NCBI GenBank assembly: GCA_029207755.1
Contig: JARCOQ010000016.1
Location: 15,707,307-15,771,306, forward strand
Direction: 5' to 3'
Length of the DNA stretch: 64,000 bases
Origin: Chamaea fasciata
Taxonomy: Eukaryota > Chordata > Aves > Passeriformes > Sylviidae
Part shown: one piece after another, positions 49,372 to 60,920 of the stretch
Layout: each line of letters begins with the position of its first letter
Numbering within the stretch: the first letter of the stretch is position 1
Translations under genes and position numbers: made by a program
Notes under the pieces: generated by a model
Database searches by the model: none
What the model saw: the letters and a program-made list of their open reading frames with translations, nothing else
What the model was told of the DNA's origin: nothing

Positions 49372-49581
49372 CTGCAGAGGTTTGCAGGGAACAGGCGTTT
49401 GCAGAGTGCTGGGATTTGCTGGGCACAGACATTTGTAGGATATAGGTTGTCTGGGGACAGCATTTTCCAGGGACAGGGGTTTTCAGGGGTCAGAACTTTG
49501 CAGGGGACAGGGATTTGCAGGGGTTTGCAGGGGCAGGAGTTCACAGGGAATAGAAGTTTGCAGGGGACAGGGATTTGCAGG
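49372..49581. repeat. Minisatellite, about 17-bp unit
   Basis: About 12 drifting copies of TTTGCAGGGGACAGGGA, with partial units (for example at 49496, 49513 and 49557). Unit length wanders between about 15 and 19 bp. Confidence 0.9.
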
Positions 49582-50329
49582 ATGGCTGCAAGCTCCCACT
49601 GAGCCAGGCCCCAGGGCTGTGCGCTTGGCTTTTGGCACCAGAGTTCTGGCTCTGTCTGCCTCCTCCCCGACAGTGCCAGGGCTTTTGGGTGGTCACAGGG
49701 CTGTGATCACAACCAGCACTGCCTGTTGTGTCGTGGGTACCTGGCACCGGGCTGACCACACTGGGCTTCCCCAGGAACTTTGATCATGGCTCGGGGCAGC
49801 CTGTCCTGCTCTGTCCTGTCTCCATCAGGTTCCAGTTAAAACCAAATGCATTCTCCAGCCTAAGCTGCACAGCCGTTTGAGTCCTTCCAAAAATGAAACA
49901 AATACCCACGGACTGCAATTCGAATTGCAGCTCAATTAGGGCTTGTTCCCAATGCGATCATAAAACCTCCAGTACGAAAACAAACAACCCAACCAAACCA
50001 CATCCAAGCCTGACAGCATCCTCTGGAATGCCTTTAAAATAACAAGGAGGGCAGAGGAAGATGAAAGCAGTGTGGCCAGTAGGAAGGAGGCTCTTTGGGC
50101 CTGAGGGGCAGCCTGGAGGTGGGCTGAGCAGGTGTGGGGCAGGGCAGTTTGGGATGGGGAGAGCACAGAAGCGACGGATGTGATGGAGACGGGCTCGATG
50201 GGTACCATGGAGATGTGGGTCAGCGTGGAAGTGATGAACACGACAGAAATGGGGCAGCCTGGGGCCCAGGTTTGGGCTGTTCGCAGCAGGATTTCACAGG
50301 GCGAGGAAGAGGAAGCTGTTAGAGGTGGT
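49582..50329. other. Unassigned intronic sequence
   Basis: An AT-rich segment (49835-50050) is followed by a purine-rich segment; nothing recognised. Confidence 0.4.
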
Positions 50330-50530
50330 TTGGAGCGTGGCGGTTGTTCTCGGAGAGGCTTCGATGTGTGCGCAGGGCGGGGGGAGCGCGGGGCCGGGGC
50401 CGGACCCGGCGGCTGGAATGCGTGTCCCGCGTAACCCTGGCTTGCACCGCGTCCAGCCAGTCTGGTGCCGCGGTTCGGGTTTCACGGCGGACTTTAAACC
50501 CGGCCATATTTAGCGTGAGCCTCGCTGGCC
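50330..50530. promoter_or_regulatory. CpG cluster, possible alternative promoter
   Basis: Dense CpG with GC-box-like strings (GGGCGGGG near 50376, then GGGGCCGGGGCCGG) and a CArG-like CCATATTTAG (50504-50513). A second CpG-rich segment follows at 50690-50860, with an AT-rich island between them. It lies 8 kb before the exon that carries the short-isoform ATG. Confidence 0.42.
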
Positions 50531-50689
50531 TGTCAGGGAGGCGAAGCCGCAGCACAACTAATAAAAAAAGCCAAACAAAAACAATGTAATTAAAGAGACT
50601 CAGCACTGTGTGTTCCCATAGAAAGAACATTTACCCAAGACTTCCTTGCTCAGATACTTAATGTCAAGCAGCAATTAAAGGCTGGCTTT

Positions 50690-50860
50690 GTGGCGCGGCA
50701 GCGGGGAAGGTTTGCCCTGGTCCGGAGATAGCAGCCCGGGGCTGAGCCATCCGCGGTGCCTGTGCCGGTGGGGAGGGAGCGGCGGCTTTTGGCGCTGGGA
50801 AATGCCTCAGGGACATGGGCGGGTCACACGGGGATGCTGCGTCCCGAGCAGCGGCTCCCG
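50690..50860. promoter_or_regulatory. Second CpG-rich segment of the 50.4-kb region
   Basis: CpG-rich strings (GTGGCGCGGCAGCGG, CCGCGGTGCC, GAGCGGCGGC) resume after a 150-bp AT-rich gap. Together with 50330-50530 they make the strongest promoter-like region of the window. Confidence 0.35.
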
Positions 50861-53235
50861 AACCCCTCCAGACAGAGATGCTCTCAGTCCGTAATGCACA
50901 GACCCACTCAACTCCATCCCCACAGAAGTTTGGCAGCACAGAAGCAGAAAAGTGGATTTTCTAGGTAGGAACCTCTGGGCTGGACACACAGGAGCTCTGC
51001 TGGGGTAAATCCTTTTGAAAACAGTCAAATAAGCAGAGCTTGGCTGGGTGTAGAAGCTTCCAGCATCTCCTTCCTGACTTAGATCTGTGGATGGAGACTG
51101 CGTGAACCTCTGAAGTGTTGAATCTCCTCCTTCAAGGGATAGTTTGGGCTGCCTGGAGCCAGGCTAGGATGCCAGGAGTCCGGCTGTGCCCACTGGTGCC
51201 CCCTTCACTGCAGCCCAAGGCGGTGCTCAGGGGCTGCTGGTGTTGGCAGCATCACCCGCCTTGGCTGCTGAGCCAGTCATTGTGCCATGTCTCTCAGCAC
51301 AGTCCTCAGTGTCCCCATGCCCTGGCAGTGCTGCATGAGGTGTGTGTGCAGGAGGATGCCCGTGCATGGCGTGGCCCGACAGTGGCACTTTGTGGTGGCA
51401 GTGTCTGCCTGACAGCATTCCTGGCCGTGTTGGCAGATGTCACAGGAGCACTGCAAATGAAAGTCTCATTTGGAGTACATTTGAATGGGTATTGAACCAC
51501 AAGAGCCTTTTGGTCTCACTTTTAAGCAGTGATCGGGAGGTCTAATTTAAAAAATAAAGAAAAGCAAGAAGCGGCAGCATTGTTGTGTTGCAGCAGAGTT
51601 TGCTCAAGTGTCTCCCCTCCCTTCCTCCCCCAAGGCACTGCTGGGCCTGGAGTAGTGAGGTGTTTTATGGGACACTGTCAGCGAATGATCTACTTGGTTG
51701 GCCCTGAATCTCTCTCAGAGTCCCGAAGCCTTCGTCTTTCCCAAATTCAGCCTGTGATTTAAGAGGGAGATGCAGTGGGGATGAGACATTTGAGGAGGCT
51801 CTTTCTTGCTGTGCCAGGGGACATGGCTCTGCCTCAGGAGGACACTGCCTAGCCCCAGCCGGCCCTGTGGTGTGGGATCTTGTGTGTCCAGCCTGTGTGA
51901 GTCCCTTCTGCCACAGCTGAGTGAGGACTGGACCCAGGGGGTGGGGGATCCTTGCCATGTGTTCCCAGCCCAATTGTTCCCCAAAGGGAGAAAAACCCTT
52001 CTGATTTGGGGAGTAGCCTGGATGGCTCAGGGGGAATGCTCAGGGGGAAAGTGCTCCGAGGGGGAATGCTCCTCTTCATCCCCTGGAAAGGTGCAGGGCA
52101 CTGGGCATTGCTGGATATTGCAGATCTCACCCAGGATGTGCTTTTCATTTGGGTAGCGAGCTGCTGGGAATCAGCTTTCCATTCCGGAGCTGTGCTGTGC
52201 CAGGGTGGGCTGTGTGTCCACGGGGGTGTTCTCTGCTGCCAGGGGCCATGAGCTCCTCGGGCAGCACAGACACACCGTGCTGTGCCTGGCATGGGGACAG
52301 CAGGGACCATGTGCTGCCACTGGTGCTCAGGAAGTTCTGCACTGACCCAGGGGCCTGACACCACGCTGAGCTCCTTCGTGCATTGGGGTTTAACAGCACT
52401 GGGCTTCTGGAGCTCCAACAAAAATGTCCTGGCAGGAGCAGCATCTATATAAGTTACTTGTTATTGCTAAACAAAGGAGGCATGCTCGCTTCGGCTCCAC
52501 TCAAAACAAAACCCAGCAGGTTTGCCAAGTGGGGAGAAAAGAGAAAAGCTGGAACAAACAAATAAACAAACAAACAAACAAAGTCTGCTTTGGTGCCTTT
52601 CCCCAGACCCAGGTTTCAAAAAGCAAGTGCATTTTCTAGGCACACAGATGTTTCCATGGATCAGGAGTGTTTTGCTCTGTGTCTGCATGGCCAGGTCACT
52701 GCCTAGCACCTAAATGCCTTGGTGGTCTGCATAGCCCAGGGTGGGTAACTGCTGTGCCTGCTGCTCCATGAGCCCTGCTGCCTTGCAGGGATGCCCATGA
52801 TCATGGCATTTGGTCCTAGTTCTGATCGTGCTTTTTGGTGGATTACGAAATCCCACTCTTTGGAAGGGCTCCCCTACTCATGTTCCATTTTTAATCCAGC
52901 CTCTATTTTGCCAGTCATGAAAAATTGCTTATGCTTGGGCAATAGGAGTGGAAAATCCGAAATGCATCTGCAGCTCCTCTTCATGCAGGACACAGCACTT
53001 CTTGTTCCTGTCCCCATAGCTGTGGAGGAGCTGCTCTGAGTGTTGGTCTCTGCTGTAGAGTGTTGGTGTCCTGGTGTCCATGGCCACGGTTGTGAATTCC
53101 TGCTGCACAGGGGTGAGCGTGGGCCTGGACGTGGGTCAGGCCAAGTGTGTTCAGGTGTGGAGAGACCTCTCACACTTAGATTCTTCTCTCAGGAAACATC
53201 TGTATGTTCATCTTGCCACTTAATCTCACAGGATT
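50861..53235. other. Unassigned intronic sequence
   Basis: It holds an AAAC microsatellite at 52553-52582 and a short GCTCAGGGGGAA repeat at 52023-52073. No exon was recognised. Confidence 0.45.
52553..52582. repeat. AAAC microsatellite
   Basis: About seven AAAC units with one AAAT variant. Confidence 0.92.
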
Positions 53236-53820
53236 GTACAGCCATGGAACAGCTCAGGTTGGAAGGGACCTTAAAGCCCATCTCGTCCCACCCCCTCCCA
53301 TGGGCAGGGACACCTCCCGCTATCCCAGGTTGCTCCAAGCCCCAATGTTCATCCTGGCCTTGGACACTTCCAGGGATCCAGATGCAGACACAGCTTCTCT
53401 GGGCACCCTGTGCCAGGGTCTCCCCACTCTCACAGGGAACAATTCCTTCCCAATATCCCATCTATCCCTGCCCTCTGGTTGTGGGAAGCCATTCCCCTTG
53501 TCCTGTCCCTCCAGGCCCCTGTCCCTCATCCCTCTCCTCTCTCTTTAGGCCCCTCTAGGAAGGGGCTCTGTGGTCTCCCTGGAGCCTTCTCTTCTCCAGG
53601 TGAACACTCCCAGCTCTCCCAGCCTGGCTCCAGAGCAGAGGGGCTCCATCCTTGGAGCATCTCTGTGGCCTCCTCTGGACTCACTTTCCTGTGCTGGGGG
53701 CCCAGATCTGGGGGTAGTTTTGCAGGTGGGGTCTCACCTGAGTGGGGCAGAGGGGCAGTTTCTCCCCCTTGCCCTGCTGCCCGTGCTTGGTGCTGGTCAC
53801 CTCTTGCTGTGAGCGCCCAG
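53236..53820 (-). repeat. Long CR1 LINE copy, about 585 bp
   Basis: In complement: 'tcaggttggaagggacctta', 'catgggcagggacacctccc', 'gccttggacacttccaggga', 'ctgtgccagggtctccccac' and deeper parts similar to 23918-24565. Confidence 0.92.
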
Positions 53821-54473
53821 TTGGGGTGAGCTTGGCTGGATTGGGTTGTCTCTCCCTAGTAACTGGTTTTTAGACTTCTCCTGTCCTTTGGCTGTTCCAT
53901 CCTTGGATATCCCTGTGGACTGAATTGGAGCGTGGTTTAGGAGAGCACCCCTGGCATCTTGTGCTAACACACCACTGACATCCGCATGGCTGTGAGGCTT
54001 CAGCAAACTCTACAAGGGCCCAGTCCCTCTTCTGCTCCCAATACCAACCCTTGTCCTTTGTAAGCCATCAGCACCTTTCATCCCCTGTCCTTCAGGCTCC
54101 CTTTTTCTCATGCACAGAGCCCTGCTGCTTCCTTGTTTGCTGCATCAGGCTGGGAGTGGTGGGAGCACCTCCCTGGAGTGACAGCCACCCACACTGATCC
54201 CAGGGACCGGAGCTGGTGCCGAGCTCATGTCAGCTGCCGTGCCTGGAGGCTGCCCTAACACTGCCACCTTGGGCAGGCGCCCGGGAGCTTTTCCTTCCCA
54301 CTGCCATCCTGGGGGGCAGCAGGGAGCAGGGAGCAGGCAGCCTCGGGGTGTGGCTGGAGGGTCACTGCCTCCAGCAGCAGCACGGCTGGCACATGGGCTG
54401 CTCACAGCCCAGGCTCCTGGTGGTGAGAGGGCCGTGGGACGGCCACCGTGGTCCCCACCAGCCACATCATAGG
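53821..54473. other. Unassigned sequence between two CR1 copies
   Basis: No supported feature. Confidence 0.4.
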
Positions 54474-54680
54474 ATCATGGACTGCTCTGGGTTGGAAGGG
54501 ATCATTTATCACATCTTAAAGATCATTTATCTCATCCCACCCCTGCTATCCCAGGTTACTCCAAGCCTCATCTAACCTGGCCTGGAATACTTCCAGGGAT
54601 CCAGTGACAGCCACAGCTTCTCTGGGCACTCTGTGCCAGGGCCTCTCCACCCTCATGATAAAAAATTCCTTCCTTTTGTC
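54474..54680 (-). repeat. CR1 LINE 3' fragment
   Basis: In complement: 'aggatcatggactgctctgg', 'gttggaagggatcatttatc' (with a small internal duplication 'gatcatttatc'), 'ctggaatacttccagggatc', 'ctctgtgccagggcctctcc'. Confidence 0.88.
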
Positions 54681-55059
54681 TGGCCTGGTGACCTGTAGGC
54701 AGGGTGGTCATTCCCTGCCTGTCCAGGCACCCGCTGGGCTCTGGGCTCTGTCCTGGGGCACAGCAGCTGGGTCTGTCAGGGACTGGTTCTCAGCTGGAGA
54801 CTCAGAGGGGCTACGCCCTTCAACAAAATGCACTTAAAATCAAGGAATTGCAACAATTATTAACACTTTTTACTACGCCAAGATCTGCAGTGTTGCAAAC
54901 ATTAACATTCAGAACCCCTCATTATGAACTACCCAGTCGATTTGCTTGTGTGCGATGCTGGAGGAAGGGAAAAAATGAAGGTGCCTTATGCTCATCCATC
55001 CTCATGTGCTTTCAAAAAAAAAGAAAACCACCTCTATTGCATTGGTTTCCTGAGACAGA

Positions 55060-55595
55060 ATCATACTTAGAATCACTAAGGTTGGAAAAAACATTTAAGG
55101 CCATGAAATCCAACAACTAACCCAGCACTGTCAAGGCCACCACTAAACAATGTCCCCAAGTGGCACATCCACACAGCTTCTAAATCCCTCAGGGGGTGGT
55201 GACTCCACCACTGCCCTGGGCAGCCTGAGCCGGTGCCTAACCAGCCTTTCAGGGAAGAAATTTTCCCTAATATCCAATCTAAACCTTCCCTGGCACAACT
55301 TGAGGCCGTTTCCCCTTGTCCTGTCCCTGTTCCCTGGGAGCAGAGCCCGACCCCCCCGGCTGTCCCCTCCTGTCAGGGAGTTGTGCAGAGCCACAAGGTC
55401 CCCCCTGAGCCTCCTTTTCTCCAGACTGAGCCCCTTTCCCAGCTCCCTCAGCTGCTCCTGCTGCTCCAGCCCCTTCCCCAGCTCGGTTTCCTTCTCTGTA
55501 CACGCTCCAGCCCCTCAAGGTTTTTCTTGTCATGAGAGGCCCAGGACTGACCCCAGATGGATGTGACCAGCCCCAACTCCTCTTTCCAGAGAACC
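55060..55595 (-). repeat. CR1 LINE copy, other subfamily, about 535 bp
   Basis: In complement: 'agaatcactaaggttggaaa', 'ggccatgaaatccaacaact', 'cagcactgtcaaggccacca', 'aatgtccccaagtggcacat', 'ccctgggcagcctgagccgg', 'cccttgtcctgtccctgttc'. This is a CR1 subfamily distinct from the commoner copies here. Confidence 0.92.
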
Positions 55596-58500
55596 TCATG
55601 GAGAGGGTGTTGGAGTTTGCTGGTGTGTGGGTTTATGGCACTGCGAACCTGATGTCCACATCACTTCCCTGATGGTCACAAACACATCCCCCATGGCCAG
55701 AGACCTGAAGTGCTGGGGCAGGCAAAGCTCCTCTCCCCTGCTTGCAGACTGTAGGACAATAATTAGCAACAAGAACCAATTTAGTTGGGATAAATTTAGT
55801 TTGACTGCACTGAGATTCTTCAGGCAGAGGAAGTGGGATCTCCTCCCACACCTCCCTGCAGGATGGGGCTTTGCCAGGGGTGAGCTGGTGTTGGCTGGTT
55901 GGCCCCTGAGGGCAGGACATCTGTAGGTGTTGTTTTCAGCTATCAGTTGCTCCAGGGCAAAGCTTAGCTCTAGATAAATCAAGATCATTTCACTGAGTCC
56001 AGATGACTCATAACCATAGGGCAGGAAACTCCTTTATCTTGGGGGCAGCTGGTTCAATATACATAGATGTTCACTCCTGAGCACTGAATAATTTCCATCT
56101 TTTTACTTCTCATTAAAAGCAAATCAGAGGAGGGAAAACAGTGAGAAATTTCTCTCTATCTCTGTTTCTGCCATCTCTGAGAGAGCTTCCTCCCAGCTGG
56201 GCAGTCTGCCTGCACCGGGTCATTTGCCATGTATTTTAATTGGCAGAACAAAGGACTTTCTCTCCAAAGCGCCACTCCATTTTAAACTCTGATTCTGCAG
56301 GCACTAATGGAGCAGGGATCTGTTACAACAGGGTCTACTCCAGCTTCTGGAGAGGGAAGAGCATTCTGTGTGGGAGAGCATTGTGGCCTCCTTTGAAGAA
56401 GGGTGGCCAGTGGAATTTACACATCTTGTTCATGAGCCTGCTGAAAGAGCCACCTTCACCTCTGAGCAGCAGCTGGAGGTGGAGAGAAGAGACAAGAACT
56501 TGGGCTGCAGGGAACTCTTAAACACAAGAGGAAGGGTAAGGTTTTGCTGGAGACCCTCTCAATTTGGTTCTCTTTCCTAAATATGCCAGGCAGTGTTTTG
56601 CATGTCAGGGTCAGGACCTGCCTCCCTGTCTCTTCCTGCCAGAACAGCTCTGCCTGCTCAGGCACAGGTGGCTTTTCTCTCATCTCTGTGCAGAGCAGTG
56701 AAGTGCTGCTGTCCAGCCCCTGTGCCCTGTGGGATCCTGTCCCTGCCCTTTGTGTGTGCTGTGTGTGGGCCCTTGGCATGAGGAGCCCTCAAGAGAGGCC
56801 GTGCTAGGAGCTGCTCCCTGTCCATGATGACATGTGGTGTGCACAGGCTGAGGACTCCATGTCCAGAGCCAGGCAGGTCCCAGAGACTGCAGGACTGGTT
56901 TTCCAGCCCTTCCTTGCGTTGTGCAGGTCTCTCCCACCATGGTGACATGCTCCTGCATGCTGATCCCTTCCTCCTCACCAGAACCAGTAGGACTCTGCTG
57001 CTCAAAACTCATCCACTCCCATGTGGCTGCTCAGGGATATTTTGCCACCTGAAGTGACAAAAGACCTGTCTGCTTTTGCAAATGGGCCCTTGGTTGGTGT
57101 GCTTGGTGCTCAGTGTCTGATCCATGAAGCCCTGTGTTCAGATAATGTCCATTCCTGGGGTAACCCAGGGCAGCAACTTGGCACCGCGGCTTGGGCCACA
57201 CTGGAGACCTCTAAATCCACGGGCTGAAGCTGGTGAGATGAGTGATTGCCAGGAGCCAACCTCCACAGCATTTCCCACTCTTAAATATCACAGTAATAAA
57301 AGGCAAAATCATTAAAGTCCTTCTGCAGCCCACTGTGCCTCATCTGAAATGAGGACGACAAAGAGCACAGAGCGAGGGGTTATTAATATCCTGTCTTACG
57401 ATGATGGCTTTATAAACATCCTTACTGCAGGCACAGCCTCACTGGAGTGTTTTGGCATAACCTTCTGCCAAATGTCATGTTTTTATCACACTTGATATTT
57501 AACCAATAAAGCAAGGAGGAGAAGACTTTGCCCCTATATATCTGATCTTATACACAGGGGGATGGGGTCAAAACTGAGAAAAACTGCGTTAAGTGTAGCC
57601 CTGCTAAATGCTCCTTAGACCTGATGCTCCTCTCTGGGAACTGTGCCAGAGCTCCAGCAAGAAGGGGATCAGATGTTTGACACAGTGGAAACCCTCCATG
57701 CCATAGGGGATGACTCATGGGCAAAAGCCCCACCAGCAACAAGGCCACTGTTCACACCAAAGCAGAGGATTTTGACTGGTGGGATGAGGTATTGATGGAG
57801 GGTCTTGGCTGCAGGGAGAGGGACAGCTCCCACTCTGGAGAGCCCCAGAAAAGACACCAGCTTTCCTTGTGACTTGTAGATATTGAAAATAAGAATCAAA
57901 ACCATGTCCCAGTGGCAGGGCATTGGAACCAGATGGTCTTCAAGGTCCCCTCCGACCCAAACCAGTCTGTGATTCTACAGTCAGAGAGGAGAAAAGATTT
58001 TGTAGGTTAATGGATGGAGAAGGTAAGAAGCAGCTGTGAAGCCTGGAACTCCTGGTGAGCAGAAGTCTGGGGTCCCTGGTCCCCATCAGGATCTGACATT
58101 GCCTTAGAAATGGCCCTTAATGTTCTCTGCTCCCAGTTCACTTCCAGAGAGTGCCCTTTGCTGGAATAACAACTCTGAGAAAAGTCATGTACTAAAAGGG
58201 CTGAGGGTTGGTGGTAAGTGCAGGACATGAGTTCCTGTAGAAGGATGGGTGTGGAGAGGGTACACGAGGCTATCCCAAGCCAGTGGTGATGGACAGCACT
58301 CACCCAGCACAGGCCTGGGGGCTGCCAGGCCCTGCAGCCTCCACTGCTGAGGGGCTGGGCATCCCTGGATGGGGAAGCCCATCTCTGTAGGAGTTGGATG
58401 GTGGAGACTGGGCATGTGGAGAGATTGCCCTGGCCAGATGGATCCAGAGCAGTGGTAGACCTGAGCAGCCTGAGGTGGCTTTGGGCATCCCAGCTTGTGT

Positions 58501-58778
58501 CTAGATGGAAATGTCTTACCTGCAGGGATCATATGAGCCCCTTGGTACCCCTGCAGGGCCAGCAGCAGTGGTGGGGAGGAGGGAAAGATGTGCGTCAGGT
58601 GAAAACAGATGGGTGAGGGCATTGCCGGCACTGGCGTCCACCTTGCAGCTGCTCACACTGGTGCTGCCTGGGAGTGCTCTGGCTGTCCCCATTCCTGTCT
58701 TGGTCCTGACAATACAGATGTCCCTCTGCCTTTCTGGCACATCCTCCATGCCTCATTTCCCTCCTGTCTTTTTCCCAG
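55596..58778. other. End of intron 2, with AT-rich islands
   Basis: AT-rich islands at 56090-56310 and 57250-57520 look unlike the flanking DNA, and a CR1 scrap lies at 57910-57978. No exon was recognised before 58779. Confidence 0.45.
57910..57978 (+). repeat. CR1 3'-terminal scrap
   Basis: 'gtggcagggcattggaacca', 'gatggtcttcaaggtcccct' and 'ccgacccaaaccagtctgtg' in sense orientation. Confidence 0.8.
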
Positions 58779-58980
58779 GTCATCCTCCCCTAAAATGACG
58801 CAGCAGATGCGGGACCTGCAGCTGGCACAGGCCAGGAAGCCACCAGGCCCTTCCTCACCAAACGCGGCCAAGAGGCTCTACCGAAACCTGTCTGGGAAAT
58901 TCCGTGTCAACTACACCTCCTTCGATGAGGGCAGCCTGGTGGGACGGGGCGAGAAGGAGAAGCTCCGCAAGTCCTACCTG
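58779..58980 (+). CDS. ANKFN1: ANKFN1 exon with the presumed short-isoform start codon
   Basis: The acceptor is TTTTTCCCAG (58769-58778) and the donor is CTG|GTCAGT at 58981. The frame is open from the acceptor, so the exon can be entered from upstream. The first ATG, at 58795, has A at -3 and begins MTQQMRDLQLAQARKPPG, which I recognise as the annotated N-terminus of human ANKFN1. From that ATG the exon gives residues 1-62 and ends in phase 0. It contains a polar, basic N-terminus, a Pro/Ser-rich turn (about 15-22) and a segment RLYRNLSGKFRVNYTSF before the ankyrin repeats. No signal peptide or membrane segment is visible. The bases before the ATG encode SSSPK in frame, consistent with a longer isoform. 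The start is inferred from recalled family annotation, not from transcript data. Confidence 0.93.
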
Positions 58981-59296
58981 GTCAGTGCCTGCTGGCTCCA
59001 TCCACATGGGGATGGGGGGTCTGTGGGGGCTGAGGGTCCCTCTGTGGGTGGTGCTGGAAGCTGGGAAGGAGCACAAGAATGTGTTCAGTGAAGCTGTAGC
59101 AAGTTCAGTTGGAGCTGGTCCAGGTGTTTGGCATCATTCGGCTGTGTCTGCAAAGAGCCGATGCTCCCAAGCCCTTGGGATGAGGGCACTCTCTCCCTGA
59201 TTGGGTTCATGGGGAGCTAGTGAGGGTCCAGGGTGTTTGGTGGGATGGAGGAGGGTGCCCCGCGCTCAGCCCAGTTGCTTTTCTCCTTTCACGCAG

Positions 59297-59504
59297 TTCC
59301 AGAGCAATGCTGCCCTCTTTGAGGCTGTGGAGCTGCAGGACCTTGACAGGGTGCAGGAGATGCTGAAGCACTACAGCCCTGAGGAGCTGGACCTCAACAC
59401 CCCCAACAGCGAGGGGCTCCTGCCCCTGGACATCGCCATCATGACCAACAACGCTCCCATTGCCAGGGCCCTGCTGCAGGCGGGAGCGAAGGAGAGCCCA
59501 CACT
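59297..59504 (+). CDS. ANKFN1: ANKFN1 ankyrin-repeat exon
   Basis: The acceptor is TTTCACGCAG (ends 59296) and the donor is ACT|GTGAGT at 59505. The exon is 208 nt, enters in phase 0 and leaves in phase 1. It encodes residues 63-131 and the first base of residue 132. The reading FQSNAALFEAVELQDLDRV, followed by a helical stretch, NTPNSEGLLPLDIAI, and then APIARALLQAGAKE, is a typical ankyrin pair: helix-turn-helix with the LLPLDIA variant of the canonical TPLHLA box and a closing LLxAGA. Ankyrin repeats bind protein partners; which partner cannot be told from sequence. The junction from the previous exon, ...KSYL|FQSN..., is continuous with the family. The introns on both sides are only about 300 bp. 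Confidence 0.95.
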
Positions 59505-59791
59505 GTGAGTTGGGACAGGGAGCTGTGCTGTGCCCATCACCTGGGTCTCCAGCGTGGTGCAGTGGGGCACCACAGGCATTGGATGCAGGTGGGGAGGTGA
59601 TCACTGGGCTCTGGGAGACTGCAGGCTGGAGCAGGACTTGAGGGAACCGTGCACTCAGATGTGCACCAGGACACGGAGGGCAGGATGGGGTCTCGGGGTG
59701 GGGATTCATGGCCAGCAGAGGCAGAGCTTGCCCTAACCACCTTCTCCTCCCTTTCCTCCTGGGCCCCACGGCCATGCCCACCCTCCCACAG

Positions 59792-59986
59792 TTGTGAGCC
59801 TGGAAAGCCGCTCGCTGCACCTCTCCACGCTGGTGCGGGAAGCGGAGCAGCGCGTCAATGAGCTGATGGCACAAGTGGTGAACGAGGCGCCCAATGCCGA
59901 CTGCTCCGAGAAGGAGAAGCAGCTCAAGGCCTGGGAGTGGCGATTCCGGCTTTACAAGCGCATGAAGGCAGGGTTTGAGCATGCCC
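59792..59986 (+). CDS. ANKFN1: ANKFN1 linker exon between ankyrin repeats and FN3
   Basis: The acceptor is CCTCCCACAG (ends 59791) and the donor is CCC|GTGAGT at 59987. The exon is 195 nt, enters in phase 1 and leaves in phase 1, giving residues 132-196 and part of 197. It reads FVSLESRSLHLSTLVREAE, then a charged helical stretch with a QRVNELMAQVV heptad-like pattern, then SEKEKQLKAWEWRFRLYKRM and KAGFEHAR. The pattern suggests a long alpha-helical connector, possibly a short coiled coil, with one Cys in NADCSEKEK. It links the ankyrin part to the FN3 domain. No catalytic motif is visible. Confidence 0.94.
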
Positions 59987-60242
59987 GTGAGTGACCGCAG
60001 CAGGGCTGGGGGCTGGGGGGCTGTTCCTGCTCCGGGGGAAGGAGTGGGGCTGTGTGTGGCACCAGCACCCATCAGAGGGTCCCTGCACCCTGTGGCCAGG
60101 ACTTATAGTATGGGAGCATGGAGGGGAGAATGTGTTCCATCAGGGAATATGTCCCTGGGGCCTGGGAGAGGCCCAAGAGGGACATGGGGAGGTTCAGAGT
60201 GACCATCCTCACTGTAGCAGTCCCTGCACTCTCTGTCCCCAG

Positions 60243-60356
60243 GAGTGCCAGATGCTCCCAGCAGCGTCCACCTCTCTGTGGCCAGCAGCTCCTCATTGCA
60301 GGTGACCTTCTGGGAGCCCCTGAGCGTCAACTCAGCCGTTGTCACCAAGTACAAAG
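60243..60356 (+). CDS. ANKFN1: ANKFN1 exon, first half of FN3 domain
   Basis: The acceptor is CTGTCCCCAG (ends 60242) and the donor is AAAG|GTAAGG at 60357. The exon is 114 nt, phase 1 in and phase 1 out, encoding residues 198-234 with split codons at each end. The reading VPDAPSSVHLSVASSSSLQV, followed by TFWEPLSVNSAVVTKYK, has the hallmarks of a fibronectin type III N-terminal half: the leading P-xx-P, the core Trp in 'TFWEP', and the Tyr of strand C. FN3 domains in cytoplasmic proteins usually mediate protein contacts. The split codon joins to the next exon as Val, giving KYKVEW. Confidence 0.95.
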
Positions 60357-60920
60357 GTAAGGACCAGGATCTCTGCAGCAGGGCAGGGTCACACAGCCAC
60401 AGCAGGTGCCTTGCACCCCATGTCAACACAACAGAGCCATGGGCAGAGCTGCCAAACCCCAGTCAGGCCACTTTTATGCTGGAGCACAGAAGAAGTCAGG
60501 GCTGCTGGACAGCCTGGCCACCACCCAAATCCTCTGAGCTAGACCAAACATCATCCTGCACCAAGGCAAAACTTGGGGTGTCACTTGTTGGTTGCCTCCT
60601 CATCCTGCACACTGGGAAGACTTTGTTGTCCTGCACCCCTCACCCATTTAAACCAGATACTTTTGGCTTCTGGAAGAATTTCGTCCATGCCCCACTTCTG
60701 AGCCACCAATTAAAGGTGTTGACCCCATTTTATGTGGCTTGGTGAGGACAGCAGCTCCCCATGACCTTCCCCCCACTATGAATCGCCTTTTCCCCTGCCT
60801 TCACTCCGCTGCCTCCATCTCCTGTACTGTCTGCAGTTGCTGTCTGTGACATGCTGCCCCAGCCCTGGTGGCCTGTCCCCACTCCAGGGCCTCATGGCAC
60901 CTTGGGGTCTCTCCTTGCAG
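60357..60920. other. ANKFN1 intron, 564 bp
   Basis: Nothing recognised inside. Confidence 0.6.
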
